Positions 22,169-32,694 of a stretch of DNA of 64,000 nt are shown here, piece by piece; positions within the stretch are counted from its first letter, which is position 1, and each line of letters starts with the position of its first letter. The DNA comes from Molanna angustata (taxonomy: Eukaryota > Arthropoda > Insecta > Trichoptera > Molannidae). A model generated the notes under the pieces. The model was not told the origin of the DNA, searched no databases, and saw only the letters and a program-made list of their open reading frames with translations. The DNA lies in the NCBI GenBank assembly GCA_963576475.1, contig OY754979.1, forward strand, positions 24,995,034-25,059,033, in the 5' to 3' direction. A program made the position numbers and the translations under genes.

Positions 22169-24172
22169 TTATTCCTCTGCCATTAGTTTATTATATTCTA
22201 ATAACATTATCTTGTATTTTAGGTCTAAGTTACGCGACTCCTTCTTAGCAATTTCAATACTTATTTCGTGTAATTCTAATTTATGTTCCATATCTTTTTC
22301 TGCAATTGTATTGGCTATTTCTAAGTATTTTGATTTTTTCTTAGCGTTTTCTAATTTAATCGAATATATTTTTTTTTTATTTTCTATTTCTACTTCTGCA
22401 ATTGAAGTTACTTGTCTAGTTATTTCTTTGTTTATGTTCATATTACTGTTCTTCGGTGTTTTTTTTGATTTAATATGAAAACCAGACGATATCTGTAAAG
22501 AAACAATATTTATTTTAGACAAAAACATAAGTGATTTTTGGTATAACTTAATTGTATCATTAGATAATATTTATTTTTCATTAGATATTATCTTTTCACA
22601 AGTTATTTAATAATGTTACCTTCTTAGGCGTTATGTCCTCAATAAAATCCTCGGTAATTTTGGGGGTTTCAATAACATTCTCATTAATTTTTGTAGAATT
22701 TTCAAAAACATCTTCAATAATGTTCTGAAAGAATATTAAATCATAGTAATTATATTATTATTCTAAATTACTTATATATTCATGAATCAACTATACATCT
22801 ATAATATTCCTTCTTTTAATTTTATTTACTTATGAAGCATATTACTGCAAATAATTAAAAAACCTAAGAATTAAAAATGCTATACCTATACTTAAAATAA
22901 ATGTATGTTTTGATACCAAAAAAATGCTATTTGTTATTTATAATTCCCAAAAACATTTATACAAATAATAATAAATTCATGAGGACAGTATGTATATGAA
23001 TAAACATAAAAAAAGACATAAAAAGTAATCAGTGGTATGAGATGCAGGGGTCGAATAAGAAATGGCTTGCATGACTATTATAAATGGTATCTAGAAAATG
23101 GGAATAGAAGTGGTGATAATTAATAAGAAAACATTTAAGAAGATATGCATGAACATGAATAAAGCAAAAACGTTTGGTATGTCAAGAAAGAATATTGTGG
23201 CATTCGGTCTTCTCTGCCTATCCCAATAGAAATGTCGTGATGGTATGTATATATGAATTATATTTACATTATCATTGACGTCTTCATCCATAAGATTATC
23301 TACCACAACTTCTGCTGATTCTTCAGCGACTGGTTCCTGTGTGTTGATCTGTAACAAATTGATGCAAACAAAGCATAAGTTTAGATAGGTATAACATAGA
23401 AATATGTAAGCAAAAATTGTGATGAGTCAAACGAACTATGAAAACAACAAAATTTAATTAATTCAATTAGACACTTTTTTAAAAAACATATTTTTTGGAC
23501 AGAGTTAATGCATTTTCTTACCTCATTCATACCATCACTGTCAAATATATTTTCGTCTCTGACGAATTCTTGGGGCAGCCAAGCAATGATGTTGTCTGCA
23601 TCAACAGGTGGAAGTGGCGGTGCTGGTCCACCTCCTGTCTTTTTTATTTCCTTTCTATATGAATTTACTTGCTTCTTAGCATTCATTTTAATTATATTGA
23701 ATTGGGCCTTGGCCTGATTTATTGTCCTGGATTTTCCAGTCAACGCATTAAAACTGAAAACGAATTTAAAGAAATATTTAATGGTATGATTAGTACAACG
23801 CTCATTATTCAACTTACTAGAATATAATTTGAGAATTTATAAGAATATTATTAAATTCGCATACTTACTTTTCGCAAATACTAGCCCACGCGACTTTTTT
23901 CTTATTGTTTGTGTTGGTGTCTGTATTTTTGTCACCAATCACATTTAATTTTGATCTAATTAATTCCATTAGAAGGCTCTGTAAATAAAAATAAACCGGA
24001 TAATTATAAATATGATCACATGTACTGAATAATCAAAAAATACATAACCTATAAGATAATATTTAATGAGAATGAACACATGGATACACTTATTACTCAC
24101 TTTTTCAGTGTTGCTCCAATTTTCGCTGCGGTTTTTTTTGTCTTTAATATTCATTTTCGGAATATTATTCAT
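22169..24172 (-). CDS. Myb/SANT-like Harbinger accessory protein
   Basis: Six minus-strand exons join in phase: 24172-24101, 23978-23869, 23753-23522, 23348-23268, 22724-22620 and 22492-22169, about 307 aa. The first exons form a zeste/Myb_DNA-bind_5-type trihelix: NWSNTEK, then LLMELIRSKL, VAWASICENFNAL and QAKAQFNIIKMNAKKQV, followed by the typical KKTGGGPAPP turn. The middle is acidic (AEESAEVVVDNLMDEDV). The C-terminal 90 residues are highly charged and predicted coiled coil (IENKKKIYSIKLENAKKKSK through LLEYNKLMAEE). Harbinger Myb-like proteins bind subterminal DNA and help bring the transposase to the nucleus. No frame disruption was seen. An RTE fragment occupies the intron at 23095-23250. 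Confidence 0.82.
23095..23250 (+). mobile_element. RTE-like LINE 3' fragment in Harbinger intron
   Basis: Plus-strand translation retains the ICMNMNKAK and WHSVFSAYP-like C-terminal block and ends at the TGATGGTATGTAT tail. It is degenerate. Confidence 0.65.
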
Positions 24173-24416
24173 TTTATTATTTATAATAAAAAATGCGCAC
24201 AATAAACTCAAAATGATGCAAATGCAACAACTGTCAAATTACCGGAAAAAACACGCGATTTCCGACGTTGCCAGCTCAAACAGTAACATAGCAACGATAT
24301 TGTTATATTGGTATATAAAAGTTATTATGAATAGTCAAGAGTATAAGTGCTTATACTGTGTTTTAGTTATATAATGTTAATACAACAATATAAGGTAATA
24401 TTATGAATAAGACTGT

Positions 24417-24690
24417 AGATTGATGTAGCACTCCGTGCAAAAAGTGAGTCATGGAATATCGAAATATTTCAGTTTTCCTTACATTTCAACACATCCTAGA
24501 TACCTGTTCTCTAGACCTTAATAAACAGTGTTTTTTTTCGACAAATAAATCCGAAAACAATTCACATTAGTCGTTATTCTCTATAGAAAAAGATTTGGTC
24601 TGCCCACCAAAATGTCAAAAATCCCCGAAAAAATGCCTCACTTCGATTCAAATAAATTTTGCCAACTGCGACATCTAGTATGATGAGACC
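24417..24690 (-). repeat. Repeat C, longer copy right of Harbinger
   Basis: On the minus strand it starts ACTAGATGTCGCAGTTGGCA and ends with TTGCACGGAGTGCTACATC, abutting the Harbinger end. It matches 10920-11100 and, at its end, 1405-1530. Confidence 0.6.
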
Positions 24691-24699
24691 TCTCGTCTA

Positions 24700-25545
24700 C
24701 CACGAGGAAACATCAAGCCAAGGTGTGGGGAAGAAAAGGAGACAAATGATGGTGACACTATGAAATTGTAGTAGTACGGCGCATTTATTCAAAAAAATCA
24801 TTATAGTTGGTCCATGGCAATAAAAAAATAAAAAAAAAAAACAACAGACAACAAATAAAAACACGTGGCATCTACCGAAACGAACTGTCAAACACACGCG
24901 AACACACGAAAAGACGCCGACCAGAATATACCGCCCCAGGGTACAGCAACATCCTTACTCCAGGCATGTCACTGTCTTCCACGTGGTGACGGTAGATCGG
25001 TGGGCCCCAGCCTCTGCGTCAGGCTAGCAGGTCTTCCTCGTGTCCGGCGTGGTTTCTTCTTCTCCTCCAGACCGTCATCCATGGCTGGCTCTGTGCCCCA
25101 CGGCACGCTATGACGGCGCATCTCGACAGAGGTGGCATACCAGTTGTGGCCTCACCGGAGGCGAACCGACGCTCCAGACGACACGGATTGCCCCTCGTGG
25201 TCCAATCTGCGAGCCGCCGCGTTCCCTACGCGGTGGCCCCACACTGCGCTCTGCCTCCAACCTCCTGTCCTGTTGATGCCCTCATCTTGGTTCTGGGGCA
25301 CCATCAGCGTCCATGCGCGTGACGGGTCCTGTCACACAGACCTCCTCGTGCTCTTGAAAATATGGCCGCCATCGGGACGCGCATGTCGACCGATGACGGC
25401 GTCACACCAAACCGTCCGTCCTCCACCAGCGTCGAATGCCAAGAGAGCGCGTGCCATAGCGCGTGCTAGCTGCAAGTTCCGTTTTTCGCCCGCAACGAGC
25501 GCTAGCTGTTTTCCGAAATGTTGCCGTGGAACAAAATAAAAATCA
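24700..25545. other. GC-rich segment, no convincing gene
   Basis: This stretch is much richer in G and C than the rest. It has overlapping open frames on both strands, none with a recognisable domain. Motifs such as CTCGACAGAGGTGG and CTCACCGGAGGCG recall the 5' UTR of the I-like LINE at 55300-55560. An A-rich run (24820-24842) lies on its left. It may be a retroelement 5' leader or a CpG-rich promoter for the THAP gene that starts at 25762. Confidence 0.4.
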
Positions 25546-25761
25546 TTGTTTTTCGGCATTATTTTTTTCGGGCATAACAAGTATAATATAATAAAAAGTA
25601 TTTTTTGTATTTGCATTGCATCTATGGTCAAAAATATTTTTATTGCCATTTTGGAGAAATGTTTGCCATATAAAAAATATTGTTTGACGTTTGGACGTAT
25701 GTATTTGAAAACGAGTGATGTGAACTATTATCAATTTTGTTAATGCGATTAATTTGCAATA

Positions 25762-28700
25762 ATGCCCACCTGTTCAGCTCCAAATTGCGCGAACCGAACT
25801 ATCGATAATATTCGTATGTTTCGGTTTCCTTCTAATTCAGAAAGACGTAATAAATGGACAGTAAATTGCGGACGACTCAACTGGACACCGACAATTCATT
25901 CAAGAATTTGCGAGGTTTTTTTTATGTCTATTCATTCTCGTTTTTTTTATGTTTATTCATTCAAGTCTTTATGTTTGTATGATCAATTATTTGCAATTTT
26001 ACTTTATATTTCGAAACCAATAAATTCATTGAGGAAAGTTAAATATTGTATCTTCTTTTCGATACTTTACTTTTCGTGTGGCTCTGGTACTTGTATCCTC
26101 TTCACCCATATGGGCAGCGTCTAATTTTTACAGCCTTGGATCAAGCTCTGTCAACTATTCCACCGCCTCCGGTTTCGCCTTGTGGATATCCTGGAGGGTG
26201 CCGCTAAAATTTCCTAAGCTGGCAGTCTTGCACCATGTGCTTTACTGTCTGTTCAGCTCCACATTCACAGTCTGGGTTCTCGCTCTTCCCCCATCTCCAG
26301 AGCAAGTTCTTTTCGATTGTAGGTTATTAGATTTCATTTGAAAAAAAAATAAGATTTCGACACCCACCGACTAATATTTTTAGAAATGTAATAAAATTAA
26401 ACATATTAAAATTTTCGCCTCCAATAATGATGGTTGAACCATACAAGCTCTTTTTATAAACTCATTATGTGAATTATAACTATTATATAAGAATATAGAG
26501 GAAGACTGGTGTTTCGTTCTCTCTGCCTACCCCAAATAGGGAAACAGCGTGATGGTATGTATGTATAAAGGAATGTCTTAAACTTGAGTCAAAGATTGAA
26601 GTATAGACAGTACATACCCTAAATAAATCTAAACATGGAGCTGTTATGACTTGACATTGGATTTTATGCATTCGCATGTAACTTTAATTACGGCGATATT
26701 GCATATTTTAACCTTTTTTCCCAATCGTGCACATTTTGTTTAGAAGTTGGAGGTACGTATAAGGGAGCTAGGTGACGATGACGGGCTTACTTAAAATCCA
26801 AGTTTTTAAGAAATGAAGAACAGTAATGCCTACATCAACGGCACAGGTCATACCCTGCCTAAAAGAGTATCTCCAGAAATGGCGCTAAATTTTAAATGTC
26901 AAATGACATAGAAGTTATTTTCAGTGAACAAATTAAAACTGGATGACAAACACACAAATTTGCTCTCTAAAATTTGGAAAAATACTTATTTGTATACTGT
27001 CACAAAAACTGCATAATTTTAAGAATATTTCGCTGTTTTTGTAGACTTTAATTAAAATATATTAAAATAAAAATGGTTTTTTGATTACAAATTGTGCATA
27101 CAAAGAGTTTTAGAGCATATTTTGACCTTTTTTTTTAGTGCATATTTGCAAGCATATTCTGGCACTTTGATGTCTAGTTATGACCAAGTACCATAAGGAG
27201 CTGTCCCAGCATTCTAAGGCTAAAAAACAGGATCAAGAGAAATGTTTAAAAAATATTTTATATTACAAAAATATGCCTACATATTTCCTTACATAAAAAC
27301 ATCAATTTGCATCCTATTTTGGTACATATATTAATAACATTTTAATATTAATACTTGGCAACCCGGTGAGAATAACGGCACAAGTCAAAAACCTCATTTT
27401 ACACTAGAACAAAAATAAAGTCCATTTACATTATGAAATCAAAAATCAAGTAGATTAGAAAGGGCAATATGTACATTTATTAGTTAGTAATTGCCTTTTT
27501 TAAGTGAACCTTATTTTTTATCCACTGCAAAATGAGTTTTTTTGACTTGTGAAATTATTCTCACTGGGGTGTGACATGTTATATTATATTACTTAAATAT
27601 TAGGTACTTTGTTTCTCTGTATAGGTTCATTTTGAAGATTCTCAGTTTGAAACAAAACGACTTGATAATCTTAGGAAGCTGAAACCGTGTGCTATACCAA
27701 CCATATTCAAGAAAAAAACTCTCAAGAAAAGCAGAATCAAGGTATGATTTAAGTATTCAATAATAATAATAAGAATATACACTTATTTACATCCTGTGCA
27801 AGTGGCGAAATTATATCAAAAAGGCAATTTCTTCCAACTAATCAGTAGCATCAGTCTAGAGAAGTAAGATTTGTGTGAGAAATAATTCTAAATAACTTGT
27901 TAATTTTGTCGACGGATAATTTGTGGTGAAACTCCATTATACTTGGTATTAGGTATACATGAAAACACTTTTTACTAATCGAACTGATAGAACTTTACAG
28001 AAAAAAGGTGTACCAATATTCAACTATTATTTATACTCTGTTCACATTCATTTTCATGCACTCTGACGATGATCTTCAACAGATCGATGCCGGTCAGTGT
28101 CAGTTTTAAATTAAATAGTGAAACTTAAACAAATTAGTGTTTTCATTTATACCTAATTTTAAATTAATTTCTCCTCTAATAGGAATTGAACCAGGATACA
28201 CTGTGTCATGGCGGTCGATAATATTATTAAACATTGAGATTCTTCTTCTTTTCTTATATCAATCTTGGGGTTTAGTTGGCAGCAAAGCGATGCATCTCTT
28301 CCTACACTCTTCAACTCTGTGTAGGAGGTACACTTTATGTCCTTTTCTAGATAATCCTGGCTGGGTTTCCCTCTGCTAGTTGTTCCCTCCAAGATGATGT
28401 GTAGGAGACCCTCGTGTCGCAACACATGGCTTATCCAATTTGCACACTTTTTTGATATGGTGTTTAACATGTGCCTGGTTTCTTCAATTTTGCTGAGAAC
28501 CTCATCATTTATAATATGGTGATATACCATTAATTCGTCGGTAGTTTCACATCTCGAAGGCCTACAGTTTGAGATTAAATTATAAAAAAAATGTGTTATG
28601 TTGCATATTATGAAACTAAATTCAAGTGGATTTACTTGGATCTTGAACGGGTGTGCTCGCCATCAATTAAAAGCAGAACTCAAAATACAAGTCGAAAATT

Positions 28701-31190
28701 CTTTTGAAAATAGACAGTGCTATTTGTCTGAAACGTTGGGTGTTTAACAACACTCTTAAGACTACAATACATGGGGTTTCCTTAGAAAATAACCCTTCAT
28801 ATATATACAACAGTATATGGGAATAATGAAATATAGAAGTATGTACTATACATACATACCATCACATCATGTCCCTCGCAGGGTAGGCAGAGAGAACCGA
28901 AAGCCACTCATTTCTATCTTGACACACATTCATCGCCTCGTCGACATTCATACATCGTCTTATACATGTTCGTCTGTACATGCTTCTGACATTTCCGTCT
29001 TTCAAAATACCGTTCACATGGATGTGCCATCCCTTCCTTGGGCGGCTCCGACCTCTCATTCCATTCCTGTCCGCAATGTATATTTTCTTCGTCAGGCGTT
29101 CCTCATTCATTCTCCTCATGTGTACTATATTAATTAAGTTATAAAAACGATTAATATTTGGTATTGTCTGGAGTCTTCACTGGTCTATATGCTGGTAACT
29201 CATGTTTTGTATATATTATATGAATTTGACTGTATGCAGGGCCGGATAAATCATAGAACAGTCAGGAACAAGGAGTCAGGGCGGTTGTCTTAAAAAGGGC
29301 GCTTAAAATTCTAAAATGTTAATAATATAAATCAAAAAACCGCAGGTATGGCACTCGGTTCTCTTTGCGTACCCGGATAGAGGCTCGGCATGATGGTGTG
29401 TATGTATTAAGATCCCGCTTAGTGCTAATATCTTGCTCGCCTACTTTTAAAATGTTATTTGGGCATTATATCTGGTGTTGTCAAACAAAACAAAATTGAC
29501 TCAAATAATGTAATACGACATTGGAAATATGTAATATTATTATGAATCTCTAATTGTGGCTATTTTATAAATAATAATAAACAACTATATATGTAGGTTT
29601 AGGTAATATTAATAAACTGATTTGTCATTTTAGACCCGATGTAATTTTACATTATTTTAAATTGTTAAAAAAATGGGGGGGGGGCGGATTCAAATATATT
29701 GCTACTGGCGCAAAAACACGTTTATCCGGCCCTGACTGTATGTACTCTTTAAAATGAAATAAAATAAAAATATATCTCAGTATGTACTATATATATGTAT
29801 ATATATTTTTTTTGAAGCATCGCAAAAGAGATGGAGGAAGAGAAACTTGTGGATGAAAGGAAGGAAAATCACAAAATTCTTACAGGATTTATAATGATTT
29901 ATATATATTGTTTTATTAATGTTTCAGAAACAAAAACATCTTAGAAAATCAACTTCCAAAGAGGATGAAGTTTTAACTATTAATTCTTATGATGATCACA
30001 ATGTTGACTCTGTACCAGAGGTTAGCCTTTGTTATTTTTAAATATAGAATTGTTATTGATAATTATTATTAATTGCTGAATCATTGATACTGATTGGATA
30101 AAAGAGATAGTTAAATAAGTAAGAGAGACAAATGTATGTTTAAAGAAATTAAGATGATGAATATGAATGTTTCCGTCATGTGTAAAACAGTTAAAATTTT
30201 AGATGGGTTGATGGCACACTGCCTTAGTAATCCAATTCAAAACCCACCCTAGCTGCCTTAACCAATTTCTTTCGCCTATAGCTCAAGCTTTTATGCTTAA
30301 TTTAGGGAATGTATGAGGATTTATATGTCCTTTTCTAAAGAACATATTAATTATTTTAAAAAAATACTTCTTCTACTTTGCCCGTCTTAGTCGGGGTCGG
30401 CTCTCTTGGTATGTAATCGCCAGGACACTGTCCTGAGTCGTCAAGGTATCGATGCCACCCCCCTGAAGTTCCTTTTGAAATCTAGAATTACATTTTTACT
30501 ATTACTTGAATTACATTTTTATAAAACATTGTCACAATTTTGCTGACTTACATATTTACTTTCCAGAATTTAGTGGAAAAAGGTAAACTAGTGATCAAAC
30601 ATGGATCCTCAGAGTACACATTTGATTTAGATCTTGTTTTTCCACATGTAAAATTAGAACTGCCAGAAATGACCCTCGAGTCAAATTCTTCTGACGACTG
30701 TGAAGATAAGGAATCTTTGGCAAAATTACAGAAAATTTTGGAGGTTGAGAAAGAAAAAGAATCTTCAAGCACCGACGACAAAAAATTAATACAGAAAACT
30801 GAACATGTGAAGAAAGAAAACAGTTTGGCTAAAAGTATTCGAAAGAAGTGTTTTATACGAGAACTTCAAAATGAAAATAAAAATTTGAAAAAATTAGTCG
30901 GCGGTTTGGAGAATTTTTTTAGCAAGGAACAAATCAAACAAATGTCTAAGACGGCATCAAATGAAAAAATACACGAATGGTCTAGAGAATGCGTATTGAA
31001 ATGCCTGCAACTGAAGTCTGTCCTTGGTTGGGATGGTTATAACTATCTATTGAGCATCGGATATCCTGGACCAGTTAAAAGTACATTGTTTAGGCATCTA
31101 AAACGCTACAAAGATGAAAAGGACCAAGAAGTTGAGAACATCCTTGATTTAGATCAATCAAGGTCAGATGTTGATAATTCCTATAGATGA
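25762..31190 (+). CDS. THAP-domain protein with P-element-type N-terminal transposase region
   Basis: Four exons join at phase 0: 25762-25914, 27625-27741, 29928-30020 and 30567-31190 (328 aa). Residues 1-90 are a THAP C2CH zinc finger: MPTCSAPNC, MFRFPSN, NCGRLNWTP, SRICE then VHFEDSQF and AIPTIFKKK. A linker (about 91-200) is acidic and contains a predicted coiled coil (IRELQNENKNLKKLVGGL). Residues about 225-310 match the helical region preceding the catalytic core in P-element/THAP9 transposases: FFSKEQIKQM, HEWSRECVLKCLQLK, GYNYLLSIGYPGP, TLFRHL. The protein stops there, so the RNase H-like catalytic domain is missing. It is thus either a domesticated DNA-binding derivative or a truncated transposon copy. 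Introns contain LINE and SINE fragments but the exons are open. A tandem repeat begins 20 bases after the stop. Confidence 0.82.
26090..26310 (-). pseudogene. LINE ORF C-terminal fragment in THAP intron 1
   Basis: On the minus strand WRWGKSENPDCECGAEQTVK, HMVQDCQLRKF and, after a frameshift, LQDIHKAKPEAVEWLTELDP-type sequence form the usual cysteine/histidine C-terminal tail of an insect LINE polyprotein. It is broken by at least one frameshift and a stop. Confidence 0.65.
26505..26570 (+). mobile_element. RTE-like LINE 3' tip
   Basis: CGTTCTCTCTGCCTACCCC followed by GCGTGATGGTATGTATGTAT, the ORF end and tail of the RTE-like family. Confidence 0.6.
27763..27890 (-). mobile_element. SINE family B, 5'-truncated, in THAP intron 2
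   Basis: An (AAT)n tail is followed by CCTGTGCAAGTGGCGAAATT, AGGCAATTTCTTCCAACTAA and TCTAGAGAAGTAAG. It lacks the tRNA head. Confidence 0.7.
28159..28530 (-). pseudogene. LINE reverse transcriptase C-terminal fragment
   Basis: The minus strand encodes ISHVLRHEGLLHIILEGTTS, RGKPSQDYLEKDIKC and YTELKSVGRDAS, the post-RT IGH-LRH/GRPR-YL block found at the end of several insect LINE ORFs. It belongs to a different family from the (GTAT)n-tailed fragments. It lies in THAP intron 2. Confidence 0.65.
28850..29125 (-). mobile_element. RTE-like LINE 3' fragment, well preserved
   Basis: The minus strand has an uninterrupted frame of about 85 codons: RRMNEERLTKKIYIADRNG, GRSRPRKGWHIHVNGILKD, RRTCIRRCMNVDEAMNVCQ, and LSVLSAYPARDMM before the stop fused to the (GTAT)n tail. 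This is the best reference copy of the family here. Confidence 0.8.
29335..29405 (+). mobile_element. RTE-like LINE 3' tip
   Basis: ATGGCACTCGGTTCTCTTTG and GGCATGATGGTGTGTATGTA resemble the terminal block and tail of the same family, degenerate. Confidence 0.55.
30195..30480 (+). mobile_element. SINE family A and an adjoining repeat in THAP intron 3
   Basis: 30195-30362 is SINE A: GATGGGTTGATGGCACACTG, TTAGTAATCCAATTCAAAAC, TTTCGCCTATAGCTCAAGC, ending TTATTTTAAAAAAAT. It is followed by about 115 bases (CCCGTCTTAGTCGGGGTCGG onward) of an unidentified GC-richer repeat. Confidence 0.65.
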
Positions 31191-31210
31191 TAAAAAAAAC
31201 TGCAGAGTCC

Positions 31211-31392
31211 CTATTATCTAGGTTTCATAACTAACCAACCTATTATCTAGGTTTCATAACTAACCAACCTATTATCTAGGTTTCATAACTAACCAACCTA
31301 TTATCTAGGTTTCATAACTAACCAACCTATTATCTAGGTTTCATAACTAACCAACCTATTATCTAGGTTTCATAACTAACCAACCTATTATC
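31211..31392. repeat. 29-bp tandem repeat, 6.3 copies
   Basis: The unit CTATTATCTAGGTTTCATAA plus CTAACCAAC is repeated six times without visible change and ends with eight bases of a seventh unit. It starts 20 bases after the stop codon of the THAP gene and so may be in its 3' UTR. Confidence 0.95.
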
Positions 31393-32057
31393 GCAGGTTT
31401 TGAGCGGGAGATCTCTAACACTCGTAATATGCTTGTTTATTTTCCTTCATTATAATTTGTGTGCAAAACATTTTGGAGAATTTAGAAATGTGTAAAAAAT
31501 GTATACATAATATTAATATATATTTGCAAAATGATATATTTGATGAACAAGGAGAAAACTCAATCAAAACAAAAAACATTGTCAATAAAAATATCATTTG
31601 ACTCCCGAAAGGGAAAAAAATCCAATGTTTATTAAAAAAAAATATTCAATTTACATACACAATGGTACAAGTAGGTAAACAAGCCAAAAATGAAATAATA
31701 TTTCTGGTGCAGTTCAGGGGTGACATCTGTGCGGGACACCGTTACCTCATTTATGAGGACTGTTTTTTTTTTTAAACAAAAAACAGTCCAGACAGACTGT
31801 TGCTTTCATTTTTTACAAATAAAGTAATTTCTTAATAGATGCTGTTACAAAAAAGGCTTTTCTATTTAGTGAAGCAGTTATCTTTAATATGGCCTGTCCA
31901 CCGTGGGGCTAGGTTGTGGCCATAGGGCCCTAGCCAGTAAAGTTGGGGATGGTCGCAGCCCCACCCTTGGATTCAATTCTTACCTATGGAAGAGCAGGGC
32001 AGACACCTTAATGTCTCGCTCGACGGTGACTCGTCACACGCTGTGAGGATCCAGCCT

Positions 32058-32195
32058 TAGGGATGCAAACGATACATCGATGTTTTCAAAACATCGATGT
32101 ATCGTTCATAAACATCGATGTTTTGATGAACGATACATCGCCGATACATCGACGACAGAAGTCAAAAACATCGATGTCGATCATTAGGTACTAAT
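32058..32195. promoter_or_regulatory. hAT left subterminal repeat cluster
   Basis: Within the first 135 bases CATCGATG occurs four times, often inside longer palindromes such as GATACATCGATG and ACATCGATGTATCG. The right end has matching motifs at about 39295-39385. Such clusters are typically transposase contact sites. Confidence 0.6.
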
Positions 32196-32694
32196 TCATT
32201 TCGTTCGTAGATTCCGTCGCGTTACGACTTGTTGAAACGTGTACTAAGATTAATGTACCTATTGTTTGCAATATAGCTTTTATAGTATATTTTTATTTGA
32301 GTTCCGCGCTATATTCACTGTCGTTGTTTCGCTATTCATCAATGTTTATTGTTTTATTATATCATCCGTAGATCTATCCGGATATTTGGACTTGTCAGTT
32401 ACTACAGTTCACAAATAATACTATTTTTAATATCACAGGTATTATTTTTACAATTTCTATTTTCAAACAAAATCCATATTATCATTTATAATTTTACTTT
32501 ACTTTATTATTTACTTTGTATTTTTATACTTTTTACATTGCTAATTTGTACTTTTAATTAAAATTTGTATATACAATTAGGTATAGGAATTCATTTATTT
32601 AGGTTACTGGATTGTGGATAGTAATATTTGCCAACATAAAAATTCAATTCGTTTCCTTATTGTTTTGTAGATTGATCTTGTTATCTAATTTTGC

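Larger units (their letters stand above)
17593..24416. mobile_element. Complete PIF/Harbinger transposon (two genes)
   Basis: The ends are inverted: ACAGTCTTATTCATAATA at 17593-17610 and its reverse at 24399-24416. The flanking trinucleotides are TAA on the left and TAG on the right if the element starts at the C, close to but not an exact copy of the TWA target of this superfamily. Inside are a spliced DDE transposase on plus (18730-20528) and a spliced Myb/SANT-like gene on minus (24172-22169), convergent, which is the standard autonomous Harbinger layout. Later insertions lie within it: SINE A at about 20057, SINE B at about 20290, a dispersed repeat at about 20545 and an RTE fragment at 23095-23250. 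It also holds a 318-bp tandem duplication (20845-21525). Confidence 0.9.

Noticed and set aside
24697..25649. Cluster of overlapping open frames of 60-135 codons on both strands
   Set aside because: Caused by locally high GC and few stop codons; no domain, no codon pattern and no splice context supports a protein.
31211..31392. CRISPR array
   Set aside because: The 29-bp units are directly contiguous without spacers and the locus is eukaryotic.
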